From assembly GCA_956465555.1 (NCBI GenBank), contig OY101122.1, forward strand, positions 1,251,001-1,315,000: a stretch of 64,000 bases of DNA, written 5' to 3'. The stretch comes from Nitzschia sp. pyKryTriq1 (Eukaryota > Bacillariophyta > Bacillariophyceae > Bacillariales > Bacillariaceae). Below are positions 1 to 11,423 of this stretch, piece after piece. Both the position numbers and the translations under genes were made by a program. The notes beneath the pieces were generated by a model, which had not been told where the DNA came from, made no database searches, and saw only the letters and a list, made by a program, of their open reading frames with translations. Each line of letters opens with the position of its first letter. The first letter of the stretch is position 1.

Positions 1-542
1 GCGTCGTCGTCTTTGCCTTTCTTGCCCCCTCCGCAGAGTCTGCAACCGTAAGACACCGCGGTGTACCCGCGGAAGCGGAACTTGCGGGAAGACCACTTCG
101 ATTTGCCACGGAGCGAGGATGCGGGGGTCTCCCCGTTGACGTTGGGGGACAATATCCCTGCGATGATGGCTTGCGCAAAGTTCAGCTCCGCTTCCGACGA
201 GAGATCGTCCTCATCCTCGTCATCTCCCACCTCCTCGTGGATCACATTCTTGATGCGAACGCCCTCGAAACGGATGTCGTTGATCTCGTGGGCCTCGTTG
301 GCAGATTGGATGAAGGCCTCTTCGACTTGAGCAAAGATGGTGGAATCGTCCATGACGTCGGAGTCCAACTCGTAGGTCCAGATGCAGGGAGAGACATGGT
401 AGTCGAAATCAGCATCAACAAAGGCGTCAATGGTCTCGTTGAGATTCGGCATGGATGCGACACCATCCGATTGCTCGAATGGCACGTCCTGGGCTCCACA
501 AAGAGCGGCGATGGAGAGCAAGGCAAAGGCAGAAAGTTTCAT
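1..542 (-). CDS. Secreted protein of unknown function, 3' end outside the window
   Basis: The reading frame opens at the ATG at 540-542 on the minus strand and stays open to base 1, so the C-terminus lies outside the window. The first 17 residues (MKLSAFALLSIAALCGA) form a typical signal peptide, and there is no ASAFAP-type plastid motif after it. The mature part is acidic in the middle (a DDEDEDD run). It then turns basic and aromatic (KWSSRKFRFRGY) shortly before a CRLCGGG stretch and a lysine/aspartate run at the edge. I do not recognise the family. An extracellular or endomembrane location is inferred from the signal peptide alone. The gene is divergent from the phosphoesterase gene that starts at 1590. 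Confidence 0.75.
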   Translation of the reverse strand, partial: MKLSAFALLSIAALCGAQDVPFEQSDGVASMPNLNETIDAFVDADFDYHVSPCIWTYELDSDVMDDSTIFAQVEEAFIQSANEAHEINDIRFEGVRIKNVIHEEVGDDEDEDDLSSEAELNFAQAIIAGILSPNVNGETPASSLRGKSKWSSRKFRFRGYTAVSYGCRLCGGGKKGKDDD

Positions 543-1589
543 AGTGATGCAGTTGGTATGGTAAAGAGAAGAGCGGGTCTCGACGGAATGGTGGTATACA
601 ATGTGTTGGTGGCTAGTAGTGAGCTTTTCGAAGTGATGGCTTTCAAATTTATGAGCTCTGCTTGTCTTTCCAGTTCCTTGCGGGGCCGGCGGCTTCTGGA
701 TCCTACGAGTAGTAATAGCAGTTCTAATCGTGAACGGATCGTGCCGCGACAATGGGATTTGTGCCAGGCTTCACTGCAGCATGCCAGCGAAGAATCATCA
801 TCAGCTCATGGTTCCAACGGCCGCGGTCGGTCCGTCCAAGAATAGTCGACTTTCCAAGAGTCAAACACACTTTCTGTTGCTGGGATCTCATCAACAACGC
901 TACGTTGACAGTACGAATATTCATACATTTAAAATGAGATGCTAGGGACTGTGTTTATTAATGAAATTCCGGTTGTTTGTTCATCCAGGGCACATCAATG
1001 GCGGCCGGCATGATTCAAATATGTGGTAGAGAGTCGTCGTTTTTCTTGCGCGTGGGAGTCAGTGAAGCGGGGTAATGGAGGAGGAGTCACAGCAGTCATC
1101 GGACGAGTACGTACAGTACTCGTACACCATACCGGGTAGTCGCTCGGTGGGAGTCAATTTTTTGCCGGCGTCGATGGTGAAGGACAAAAGTGGTGGTGAG
1201 AACGAGTACTACTGTACTCACTCGTACTACTCACTCGTAGGACTACAAGAAGGTGATGATACTCGCCCCGTACTACACTATGTACAGTAGGAGCTCTCTC
1301 CTCTCCTCTCCTCGTTCCACTCTACCGGAAGTATGTACTGTAGAGAGGACGAGGAGGATGAGGATTAGTGATGAGTCGTCTCGGTCGCAGAGTCCAACCA
1401 AATAAAGGGGTTATCCTATCCCCCTCTCTCACGTTCCGCACCTTTCATATTCCCGCAAAGTTCGCGCCCTCAATCAGAAACGAGAAAGGAGAGAGACATT
1501 ATTTCTTCTTTCCATCTTCCATCACTCATCATCATCACTCTCCCCAAGTCCAAGCCAAAACACTACTGGAAAGCCTACGAGAAGGAACA
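543..1589. other. Divergent intergenic region with GTAC-rich words
   Basis: No convincing gene is seen. Between about 1105 and 1350 there are many copies of GTACTCGTAC, AGTACTCGTAC and related words, some self-complementary. A CTCTCCTCTCCTCTCCTCG tract lies near 1294-1314 and a GAGGACGAGGAGGATGAGG tract near 1344-1362. The region separates two divergent genes and probably holds both promoters. Confidence 0.6.
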
Positions 1590-3472
1590 ATGTACACGTT
1601 ACTCCTACTGACCGGGTTGTTATTTATATTACAGTCTGCAATAGGCTTCGAGATCAAAGGCAACGAAGACGGTCAACCCGATTTGCCGTGGTCAGACATT
1701 AATCTTTTGGTGATTACAGATGATCACTCGTGGCTGGGGGGTCATGGACGGAAAGACACTTATCTGAATGCTGACTTTGGGGCTGTCCTATCATTTTATC
1801 AACGCCTGAAAGCCTACTGCGACTCGTCGAACAAGGATCTATTTTTTGTAATGAATGGCGATTGGATTGATGGCACGGGTCTGTCGTTAGATGGAGACAT
1901 TTCGCATTTGGTCCCCCTGATACAGAAAATGCCTTTTGATGTTGTCAACACTGGAAATCATGAATGTACGCATTTATTTTATGATGGTTTTCTCCTGCTT
2001 GTTTTTGGTTGGCTCTTATTTATTTATCTTTCGTATTTTGAATCGCAGTGTACAAGTCGGAGGTGATAGACCACATGCGGGAACCCGGCGGTTTCATCGA
2101 CTGGTGGGGTCATAAACATTTGTCATCGAACATCGGCATGGCAGGAACCGACGAACCATTGAGCAATCAATTCATGATTCTGGAGGGAAAGAATTCAAGA
2201 ATTTTGGTGTTTGGATTCATCTACTACTTGAAGGATCCTTCCGAAGAGGTGACAGTGTACGATCCGGCCGATGTAACAAAAGAAGATTGGTTCATGAGTG
2301 CGTTGCAAACGAATGAGTACGATGCTATTCTAGTCATGGCGCACATGGGAACGGATGATGAGTCTGTGGCTGTTATTCGGAATGCTATTCGAGACATTAT
2401 TGGCGACGACATGCCTCTTCAATTTGTATGCGGTCACACGCACCTTCGCAGGTATGCGCAGATCGACCCTTTGAGCACTGCCGTAGAAGCGGGGAAATAT
2501 CTGGACACCATCGGTTTCATTTCGTTTCCCAATAAGATTACCGTCGAGATGAGACCAGAGGGAGAATCGTCTCTTGATCTTTTTCAGCATGTATTTTTGG
2601 ACGCCAATGTCAACATGCTCAAGTATGCCCTTGATGGTATCGAACCATTCGCGACTACGGATGGACTAGAGCTACAAGAGTTTATCCAACGAACCCAGAA
2701 CAGATTGGGCCTTTATAAAATTCTTGGATGCTCTCCAGCCGATTACTTTATGAATCGTAGCATCCATGAGAACGATTCCATGTGGGCAGTTTACCGAGAC
2801 AAGGTAGTTCCAACGCAGCTCGAACGCGATCCCAGCGCCAATCGGGCAATCCTGGTCTCACAAGCCAGTTGGCGATATGATATCTTTGAAGGAGAGAACC
2901 TATATGATGATGTGGTCGCAATGTCGCCGTTCAATGAACCCGTTTACTTTATCGGGAAAATGCCTTGTCAAGTTGTTCTTTCTCTAAATGAAACACTCAA
3001 TAAGCAAGCGACGGAGAACTTTTACGAGATGCTGCCCGCCTACATACTTGCAGGCACTGTGGAACCTGATGGAGATTGCGAACTTTTCTCTCATCACTTT
3101 GAGCTGATTGACATATTGCAACAACTGACGCTACTGCATCCTGGAGTTTCCCACATCCCCGAACCGACGAATCTCACTTCCACTACCATCTGGACAAGCT
3201 TCATGCAAGAAGAGTGGCCTTGCGCCGGCCAAACAGGAGTTCACATCCCATGGCTGGATGACCATAAGATTTTTGACGAGAACGGGGATACAAATAAGGA
3301 AAACTTGGCAATTGTTATCTCGGGTTCAGTGATCGGCACACTCCTTTTCTGCGGTCTGTTGCTGGTTTGTTGGCGCTCCTTCAAGTACATGTGGGTTGGC
3401 CATGAGACTATTACAGAGGACGAAATCGACTCTTTCAATGAGAAGCGTGAGATTGAGGCCGAGTTTACGTAG
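1590..3472 (+). CDS. Membrane-anchored 5'-nucleotidase-like metallophosphoesterase
   Basis: Two exons, 1590-1965 and 2049-3472, give 599 residues. The 83-bp intron is placed by GT-AG ends and by restoring NHELYKSEV, which matches NHELYENEK in the paralogue at 12862-14691. A signal peptide (MYTLLLLTGLLFILQSAIG) opens the protein. Calcineurin-type metal-binding motifs follow in order: DDH at 44-46, NGDW, GNHE ending at 125, the MAHMG histidine, and GHTH at about 254-257. The second half resembles the substrate-binding domain of UshA/5'-nucleotidases. A single transmembrane helix near residues 544-570 (IVISGSVIGTLLFCGLLLVC) and a short acidic tail follow. By family, this is a metal-dependent ectoenzyme removing phosphate from nucleotides or related esters. 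The substrate is not shown by the sequence. Longer in-frame starts exist upstream, but the chosen ATG begins the signal peptide. Confidence 0.88.
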
Positions 3473-4328
3473 TTTCTTCTTTTCACTTTGACTTCCGCTC
3501 GGATGCGTGCAATTATTATATTTTTTAAAAATTACCGGGTGAACACTCAGAAGAATGAATCTCCGCGTGACAAGCCGAATGGTGGCAATCGGTCCGAGCG
3601 ACTCCATATTTTAAGGCACGAGAGTGTACTTTGTCGCGTAGCCGATGAAGTGAGGATAGGGTGCGGTTACCGGCAGAATACAGTATGATCGCTTATCAAG
3701 TACGAGTATATCCAAGGGGTAAAGAGTGCTGGACATCGTCTGGCTAGAGCAGGCTAAGAATTATCTATTGAAGAATGAATACTTTAGACTACATCCTCTA
3801 CTCTATCAAAACAAAAGCAATGTATTGTGGTTTGTCCACTAGAGCTAGAAAAGTTGAATCGTCGTGGTAAAAAGTGAAGTGCCCTAAAGCACCCTAATAA
3901 TATCGGATCTTTGAAGTATCTTTTTGCTGACGGACGGAGCGCAGAAACCGCCAAGTTGACTGACGTTTTGGCGGGAAGGCCATGCAACACTATTACGGGT
4001 AAAGGAGGGTTTCAGGCAGTTTTTGTTTCGCGGCAGAATTTTTCTTTTAATTATGCCTTGCGGTCTTAGAGATATTCCGGTATTCGGTACGACATGAATA
4101 AGCCAATCAAAACAGCTTCTGATGTCGAAGAGAATAGTCTTCCACAATTCTTTTCGCCACGCGCCTGCATGCTGAAGAATTCTGTTGTCGTCGACACCTA
4201 CGGTATTGCATGCATGCCTATTTTCATTTTCTCGCTCAAGAGGAGAAAGGGACGCATAACTTTTCACTTTTCTCATCACGACACCATCCAACCTTTTATT
4301 CTTTCTTTCCCGCAGTCCAGTAGCAACA
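3473..4328. other. Intergenic region, nothing recognised
   Basis: This is the gap between two plus-strand genes. Short frames on both strands show no protein family, signal peptide or splice-supported extension. It presumably contains the 3' end of the phosphoesterase gene and the promoter of the twin-CX9C gene. Confidence 0.5.
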
Positions 4329-4616
4329 ATGATTGACCGCCCAAGATCAGATTCTATCTCGAGCCTCGTGGGAGACGACCACTCCGAAAGAAGCGGATCC
4401 GAGAAGATCCTTTCGACGACTCCCCAACCTACTCGACGTGTAGGAAACTTCACTCGGCACAACTCGGTTGTTTCGGCGATGCTGACCTCGAACGCGCTCC
4501 GGGACTGCCACCAAGTTGAAGAGATGGTCACCAAGTGCATGTCCGGGAACGAGAAGTCTTTCATGTGTCAGACAGCCCATCGATATTTCGCCAACTGCTC
4601 CAAGCCAGACGTATGA
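4329..4616 (+). CDS. Small twin-CX9C (CHCH) protein, probably mitochondrial intermembrane space
   Basis: A single exon of 95 residues. The last third contains two CX9C motifs, CHQVEEMVTKC and CQTAHRYFANC, separated by a short linker. This is the signature of coiled-coil-helix-coiled-coil-helix proteins that are folded by Mia40/Erv1 in the mitochondrial intermembrane space. Many of them assist cytochrome oxidase assembly or are small respiratory subunits. The first 55 residues are polar, serine- and arginine-rich and probably flexible. There is no cleavable presequence, as is normal for this import route. A longer frame runs antisense through the gene but has no recognisable content. The assignment to the CHCH fold is strong; the exact member is not resolved. 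Confidence 0.82.
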   Translation: MIDRPRSDSISSLVGDDHSERSGSEKILSTTPQPTRRVGNFTRHNSVVSAMLTSNALRDCHQVEEMVTKCMSGNEKSFMCQTAHRYFANCSKPDV

Positions 4617-5093
4617 TGAAAGTATCGCCAAACCTTGGTGCCGCACCCAGGCGGCGAATGACAACTTCCCAAGCTACGCTTTTACTCCCACCTCGAAGCG
4701 CCAGACCCAGCCTTATTTTGTAAAATTGGTGGAATCTTCATTTCTCATTGGTCACCATTGTAAAAAGATTCTGTGCTGTTACGTACCAACATAAATTTCT
4801 ATGTAAACCCATTTTTTCGTCAACGAACGACTGCCGATTGTACGTTATCTTTCGTACCCTACGAATCTGTCGAGTACTTCCTGCAGGTGTAAATAGCATC
4901 ACAGCTTGTGATCACGCTACTAGTTGCTGTAGGTATAACTGTTCATAGCATGTGGTTACGATACAGACAGTAGCACCACCCGTCGGCGAGGACTTTTCAT
5001 AGCGTATAGTTATGGTATACGGTGGCACTGTTCAACTACAAGGAAGCCTAACAGTTATGTGCTTGCAAATGGAAGTTTCTACTCCCTGTCAAT
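4617..5093. other. Convergent intergenic region, nothing recognised
   Basis: This is the 3' space between the twin-CX9C gene and the TPR gene. It holds no family-like frame and is poor in the GTAC-centred words that mark many upstream regions. Two related segments with ACTGTTCATAGCATGTGGTTACG and TTTTCATAGCGTATAGTTATGG near 4935-5020 look like a weak, diverged repeat. Confidence 0.4.
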
Positions 5094-7503
5094 CTACACT
5101 TTGGCCACACGTCGCCTAGTTTCTGAAGGCTTGTGCGGCTGAATTTTATCGTTTTCAAGCAGAGAACCGCATCCAGCCCTCTCGGCTATAGCATCGCCGA
5201 CATGCTCGAACCATGTCTGAGGAGACAAAGCTGTGATGGGATCCATATCGAGAACATTCTCAAACACAGGCTGAGTGCACATTACGCTACCCTCGTTGTC
5301 TCCAGCGTGTCTTGACCAACTTGCGAGCAGAGATGATGGGGATGTTGCGCCGCGTTTCGATGCTTCGATGAAGTCAATACTGTCGAGGGTCGCCAAGACT
5401 GTTGGGTGATCATCAGGTAGCACCGATTGTTGAATCTGCAAAGAAGAGACAATACGAAAATTGTTGAGTTGGCCCTTTGCAAGCATGAGAGACTGTAGAA
5501 TTCTTGTCACTTACAAGTAGAGCCTCCTCCAAGGCAAGCTCAGCATCTTCAAGTCGACCTTGCTTAGACAGGATAGAGCCCACATTACAAAGAGTGGAAG
5601 CAACACTGAGCAAAGTACCATTGGATCCAGCAACCGTCTTATCCTGGCCATTCTCAGACATCGTTCGAAGGGCATTGCGCTGAATGTCAAGCGCCTCTTC
5701 GAATGTTTTAAGTGCTGCCTTGTAGTTTTGCAGTGAGTATTCCGCGCAACCAATGTTGTTCAGAATCTTGGCACACTTTGGATGCCGCGGACCCAAGTGA
5801 TTTCGTCGAATGTGCAAGGCTTCCTGAAACATGACCAAAGCTTGTTCGTAGTCTTGATTTTCAAGATGAGCTACTCCCAGTTGCGCCAAGCTGACTGCCA
5901 CGTCTGGATGATTAGGGAACAACGCCTCTCGTCGAACTGATACTGCTTTTTCGCAGACTTCAATAGCCAAATCATACTGGCCGCTCTTCATATGAACCAG
6001 CCCAAGATTGTGCAGAGCTGTGCCAACACGATACGAGTTGACTCCATACCGAGCTTCTTGTCCTCTCAAAATCTCTTCAAAAACCTCGGTCGCTTCTTCG
6101 TACTCCCCGTGTGCTAAATGCTCTGTCGCCATGTCATGAATTGCCCGCAGATTATGGTCGGCTTCCAAAAAGGGAGCATCATTCACGTCCACAGGCACAG
6201 CATCCCGACGAGATTTTGAAGGCGACGCGTCGGAACCATCCTTGCTGTTTTCCTCGTTGTTGGAAGTTATGGTTTTGTCAACCGGACGGTTGTATAGCCG
6301 AAAGCGCCTCGAGGGGCTGGCAGCACCAGGTGAGCCGGTGTTCTTCTCACCAGATCCTGTAGAAATTGCAGTAATAGACACTGCCTCCATCGAATTCTTC
6401 AATGAGGCATTTCCGCTCGTGATACTCCCATACATGCTTTCGGTCTCCTCGACTGAGTCGAGCTGCTTCGGTAAACGAGCGGATGGTACCCGTCGCGTTA
6501 TTTGCTCACGAAAACCAACTCGTCGGTCATCTTCGAAATCGTCAGATTCTAGAGCGGGCAAAAGGGATTCTTGGCGCTCCAGTGATATGGTTTCTGACAA
6601 CGGTGACGCGCTGCTAGCAACTGTTGGATAAGTGTCATTACTTCCCAGGGACGTAGATGTTTTCTTCGGAGATGATGGGCCAGCAGGAGGTTTTCCTTTG
6701 CCAAACTTGAGCTTCCTCTTAAAAAGAGGAGGTCTTTTGGGCTTGGGCGGCTTCGCCCCCCGAGGCGAGGACTGAACCACGCCAGAGAGTGGCATATTGC
6801 CTGCGGTATCGACGGCGGTTACCGGTGTGTCCGAATCTCCATAAGGATCAAAAAATTCGACCGAGCTCTGTGTCATCGGGGAGACCCCCAAAGCAACTCC
6901 TCGATCAGGACTGGCCGGATGCAATTCTAGAGTCTCACCAATGGTTCCCATCCCCCGTGCCGATTGTCCCATCTTCGTGTGCACGTGATGACCTTCATTG
7001 GCAATAGTTGATGGACCACCACTCATTCCGTAATCAAAAGCATCGTGGTAATTTGGGCGTTGAAAGGTGTGCTGAGACTGCCTACTGTTCTTCACCACCG
7101 GCGTGGCGGTACTGTGAAAGGTATGAAAGCTATTCTGGGATTTCCTCGAAAAGTGCGAGAATATCGACCTTGCAGTGGACGTGGACCTATTGGTGGCAGC
7201 GGACTTTGTCGTCAAGGAGCTCACCACAGACTGATTGGAGGAAACGTTGTCCTTGTCTTTGTTTCGTCGAAAGCCAGGAGGTTTCCAGCGTAGTTTTCGT
7301 CTCACCCGTCCATTCTTCATAACCCGCGCTCCTCGTCCTCCAGTTTCAAGTCCAGAATCAGAATAACTTTGCTCTTCATCGATGACCATTGGTAAATCCA
7401 TAGGAATAGTCAATTCATCGTCGTCATCATCAAAGACTGATCGGTCTACAATGACTCCCAGGTCCGACATGTCGTTGCCGATAAAGGCTGGTGGTGACCC
7501 CAT
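5094..7503 (-). CDS. TPR protein of kinesin-light-chain type
   Basis: Exon 1 is 7503-5515 and exon 2 is 5435-5094, giving 776 residues. The 79-bp intron (GTAAGT...TTTGCAG) restores EEALL/IQQSVLPDDHPTV across the junction. The first 440 residues are low-complexity: serine, lysine and proline rich, with a KPPKPKRPPLFKRKLKFGKG segment. Roughly residues 455-700 form about five tetratricopeptide repeats of the TPR_12/kinesin-light-chain pattern. Each carries the A-x-x-HNLG or LNNIG type helix A and an ALE-type helix B, with a PDHP-like turn. Such repeats bind partner peptides. There is no motor or catalytic domain, so a scaffold role is the safe inference. The C-terminal 75 residues after the repeats match nothing I recognise. 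Confidence 0.88.
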
Positions 7504-8764
7504 GATGATCCTCCGAAGTAGTAGTGAGTTGCTTGTTGTGTGCTGGTTTGCTGTGCTGTGCTTTGCTTTGCTTGGAAAATTCTACTCGTACTAAAGTGAT
7601 AAATAAATGTGTGGCCTCCCACCCAAGGAAATTACTTTGCTTCCAATGTCAATGTTCAATGTTGGAAATGCAACCGACAAATCCACAACTCGGGTTTTCG
7701 AGAGAGACGTGTTCTCTTCTCTTGCCGAATTCTTCCAAAAACGTATAATAATATGTATGAATGGACGAACATATAAAGCTGTGAGCTGTGTTCTAGCCTA
7801 CTCGAGTATGTACTCTCACAATCAAAGTCGCCTTTTGATTAACTTGACGCACAAAGATAGTGACTTACTCCTCGAACAGGAGAGTTAACCAGTGTGTCTG
7901 CTATTGGCCCAATGCATCCAAAAGGACAATGGACGAGGATATCTATGGTACAACTACCGTACCTTATGGTACCACCGCAAGTGAGAAGGTCAAAAAAAAT
8001 CAAGAAGGACAATGCGCTTGCGGAAAAAAGTCTTTTGTCGGAGGCAGAACGCCGGCCCTCCCCTGACACATACATAAGTGTACCTTAGCAATTCAACAGG
8101 AATCTACACATTCCCACGTGAGTCTTGTGGCACATCTGGGCGGGCTTTGGCGAAAGTGAATCAACGACTATACGGATCTGAATAAAATCATATTCTTGCC
8201 ACATCATGTTGTGTGATTGATGATGATGATGTTCTTCTTCTTCATTCATTCAATCACGAGCATCTTCAGTCACTCTTCGATTGTTTGCAGTCCATCCGGT
8301 CGATTTTGTTTGCCGGGGGAGGACCAGACGGAAATGAAACAAGCAGGGCCGTTCATTCTTCTTCGGCGTTTGACGACACGTAGAACTGTTTCAAGAGAAC
8401 CCGTCCAATCAGATTTCGGAACAGAACGGGTCGACTGAGATGAGTGCATTTGCGCCTCGAGTGGTTCTCGTCGCTCGCAACGGAAGGCGGAAGGACCTCC
8501 TAACAAAAATGAACAATAAAACTGAACGACGACGCGCGAAGGATTTGTATCCATCGATCGCATCATCGGGCGGGCGGCAATGCGGCACACCGCGGCCCGC
8601 GGAGCACCACTCAATCGCGACGAACAAGCAGAGCCTGCGATGCAAGCTGCAAGCAAGGCCAAGTGCTGCACCCACCAGGCCGCCACCACTCGCTCCATTG
8701 CAACAGCAACTTTGAAATTCTTTCTCGAAATCAGAAGTAACCTGTCTTGTTTATTATATCCACA
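7504..8764. other. Divergent intergenic region between the TPR and eIF4A genes
   Basis: No gene is supported. A 228-residue frame on the minus strand runs across 8270-8956, but it overlaps the first exon and intron of eIF4A and has no recognisable domain. Near 7948-7975 there is a cluster TGGTACAACTACCGTACCTTATGGTACC. A CTTCTTCTTCATTCATTCA tract lies near 8232-8250. Both promoters must lie here. Confidence 0.5.
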
Positions 8765-10516
8765 ATGGCAGAAGAATTCAGGTGGGTGCTGCATGGTTTC
8801 TGGTATTGAGAATGGAGCGAAGATCTGAGGAAAATTGTCACACCGTCGAAGAACCGGTGTTTTGGACGAAATGTTGTGATGATGGTGTGGTGCCGGGACA
8901 GAGTCGATGTCCAAGCAGATGTTGTCGTGTTGTGTTATCTGGTCTGGTCTCGTCACGACTGATCATATGCGGGTCAGATTTGTTTTGTGTTGGTAATGCC
9001 ACATTAGTGAAAATGAAAACCTCGACTAGGCTCTTACAAACTTCTCGTCTTCCCATCGATGCACACAAACTTAACAGTGAACCTCCTCCTGCCGATGATG
9101 CCCCCGAGGGTGGCGGTGAGCCCCTACCCGGTGGATTGACCGATGCCGATCTTGAGTCCAACTGGGACGAAGCGGTTGAAACTTTCGACGCAATGGAGCT
9201 TCCAGAGGAACTTCTTCGTGGTATTTACTCGTATGGTTTCGAAAAGCCTTCCGCCATCCAGCAACGCGCTGTCAAACCCACCATGATGGGACGCGACTTG
9301 ATTGCTCAAGCCCAATCCGGAACGGTAAGGAGTCTACTGAACAATCGTTGCTCGAATTGTATTTTATGAGGGATGATGATTTTGTTAAACACCATCTTTC
9401 GAGTCTGAATAGAGTCACCCTCGACGTGTCTGAAAACTTCACAAACTCGAAAACAGACCTTTCATTCTCGTTGCGTCAAAATGAGGTATTTCCCTTGGTC
9501 TAATGCGTTTCTCACCTTTCATCGTTCCATATTTTCAGGGAAAAACCGCTACCTTCGCGATTGGTTCTCTGGCCAAGGTCGACCCTAAGCTCAACGACTG
9601 CCAAGCCCTTATCTTGGCTCCCACCCGTGAATTGGCGCAGCAAATTCAAAAGGTCGTTTTGGCTCTCGGAGATTACATGGATATCAAGGTTCACGCTTGT
9701 GTTGGAGGTACTGCGGTTCGTGACGATATTCGTACTCTCCAAGCTGGTGTCCATGTTGTTGTTGGTACCCCCGGTCGTGTCTCTGACATGATAAACCGTC
9801 GGGCTCTTCGATTGGACAACATCCGCCAGTTCTTTTTGGATGAGGCCGATGAAATGCTTTCTCGTGGTTTCAAGGACCAAATTTATGATATTTTCAAGTT
9901 CCTTCCCGAAACGGTCCAAGTCTGTCTCTTCTCCGCTACCATGCCGTTGGATGTTTTGGAGGTTACCGACCGTTTCATGCGTGAGCCCGTCCGTATCTTG
10001 GTCAAGAAGGACGAGTTGACCCTTGAAGGTATCAAGCAATTTTACATTGCTGTGGAGCGGGAAGAGTGGAAGCTCGAAACCCTCTGCGATCTTTACGAGA
10101 CCCTGACTATCACTCAGGCTATCATTTACTGCAACACTCGACGCAAGGTCGACTGGTTGCAAGAGGAAATGCAAAAGCGTGATTTCACGGTCTCGTGCAT
10201 GCACGGAGATATGGACCAACGAGAGCGTGACATCATTATGCGTGAGTTCCGTACTGGTTCTTCGCGTGTCTTGATTACCACGGATCTTTTGGCCCGTGGT
10301 ATTGATGTCCAGCAAGTGTCTTTGGTCATCAACTTTGACCTCCCAACCAACCGAGAAAACTACATCCACCGTATCGGTCGTTCCGGACGTTTCGGACGTA
10401 AGGGTGTTGCTATCAACTTTCTAACAGAGGGCGATGTCCGTTATCTCCGTGATATCGAACAATTTTACACAACCGAAATCACTGAAATGCCCATGGACGT
10501 TGCTGATCTCATCTAA
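8765..10516 (+). CDS. eIF4A: Translation initiation factor eIF4A (DEAD-box RNA helicase)
   Basis: Three exons, 8765-8781, 9078-9324 and 9539-10516, give 413 residues. The tiny first exon encodes only MAEEF plus two bases and joins at AG/T to continue [13 protein letters not shown]. The second intron splits the Walker A motif, restoring AQSGTGKTATF. All DEAD-box motifs are present: the Q motif around [20 protein letters not shown], the DEAD box, [16 protein letters not shown] and [13 protein letters not shown]. The length and the terminal DVADLI match eIF4A closely. The protein unwinds 5' leader structure as part of eIF4F during cap-dependent initiation. The C-terminus converges on the cyclophilin gene, leaving a 118-bp gap. 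Identity is near certain; the first exon is the least certain part. Confidence 0.96.
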
Positions 10517-10634
10517 ATTTGTTGAAACAACAGAGTAAAGTAAAAATGTGTGAAAAATGTGGGACTGTACCTGGTATGCCTATCTAGCGGATATTAGTGG
10601 ATCGGACTTCTAGCCTCAGGCCAATAATTATTAT

Positions 10635-11423
10635 CTAAGAGGTCAATCGATCACTGACTCGACGGGGAATAGCGTCTTCAGGGGTAACCGGAAGACTTCC
10701 AGAATTGGCAACCACAATCTTGGCTCGAGGCAAACCTCCGTGCGTTCCAGTCTTTTCAATCTCAGTAATGACGTCCTTGCCACTCAAAACCATGCCGAAC
10801 ACTACGTCCTTGCTGTCTAACCATTGCGTCTTGACTGTATTGATATACCATTGTGATCGATTCGAATTTTTCTTTCCCGAGTTTGCCATGCTCAACATGT
10901 ATTTGCGATTGTGCTTGACTTGAAAGGATTCGTCTTCAAAGGACCCGCCAAAAATAGATTCTCCGCCAGTTCCATCGCCGACCGTGAAGTCACCTCCCTG
11001 GAACATGAAATTGGGGATGACTCTGTGAATTTTTGATCCCTTGTAGCAGAGGTTTTTGCCCGAAATTTTACCCTTTCCTCGGTCGCAATTACACAAGGCA
11101 ACAAAGTTTTCGACCGCTTTCGGGGCCACGTCCCCGAACAGACCCACTACAATGCGACCTAACTTCTTCCCGCCCAATTCAATATCCAAAAAAGCTCTGT
11201 GAGTCACAACTGGCAAAGTTCTGTAAACCAGACGGGGTTTGTAAAGTGAGTGAGGACAAAAAATGCGAAGCGCGAAGAAAACAGCAGAGCGTGACGAATC
11301 ATCGACGTACGGAATCGGATCCATCTTTGGTGGGATTGCTTTCTGGGTGGGAACCTCATACTCTGAGGCTCCAGGCGCAGCGAACAAGGCAAGGGTGAAA
11401 AGGATGAACTTGAAGGGCTTCAT
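10635..11423 (-). CDS. Secretory-pathway cyclophilin (peptidyl-prolyl isomerase)
   Basis: Exon 1 is 11423-11311 and exon 2 is 11220-10635, giving 232 residues. The 90-bp intron is a multiple of three and contains no stop, so it can be read through by mistake. Removing it gives DPIPTLPVVTHRAFLDIEL, the normal start of a cyclophilin domain. A signal peptide (MKPFKFILFTLALFAAPGAS) precedes the domain, which suggests the ER or secretory pathway, as for cyclophilin B. Catalytic motifs HRVIPNFMFQGGDFT and the tryptophan in QWLDSKDVVFG are present. The usual GSQFFI stretch reads RSQWYI here, replacing two active-site phenylalanines by tryptophan and tyrosine. The GPNTNG loop is also altered, to GKKNSNR. 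No KDEL-type retention signal is seen; the protein ends RVSDRLTS. Confidence 0.93.
   Translation of the reverse strand: MKPFKFILFTLALFAAPGASEYEVPTQKAIPPKMDPIPYVDDSSRSAVFFALRIFCPHSLYKPRLVYRTLPVVTHRAFLDIELGGKKLGRIVVGLFGDVAPKAVENFVALCNCDRGKGKISGKNLCYKGSKIHRVIPNFMFQGGDFTVGDGTGGESIFGGSFEDESFQVKHNRKYMLSMANSGKKNSNRSQWYINTVKTQWLDSKDVVFGMVLSGKDVITEIEKTGTHGGLPRAKIVVANSGSLPVTPEDAIPRRVSDRLTS

Noticed and set aside
3884-4564. Open frame of 226 codons on the minus strand
   Set aside because: It overlaps the twin-CX9C gene and its residues show no family, signal or helix pattern.
8270-8956. Open frame of 228 codons on the minus strand ahead of eIF4A
   Set aside because: It crosses the first eIF4A exon and intron, is rich in random arginine, serine and cysteine, and has no recognisable domain.
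9512-10369. Open frame of 285 codons antisense to eIF4A
   Set aside because: It mirrors the third exon of a highly conserved gene and has no domain of its own; long antisense frames arise from the codon bias of well-expressed genes.
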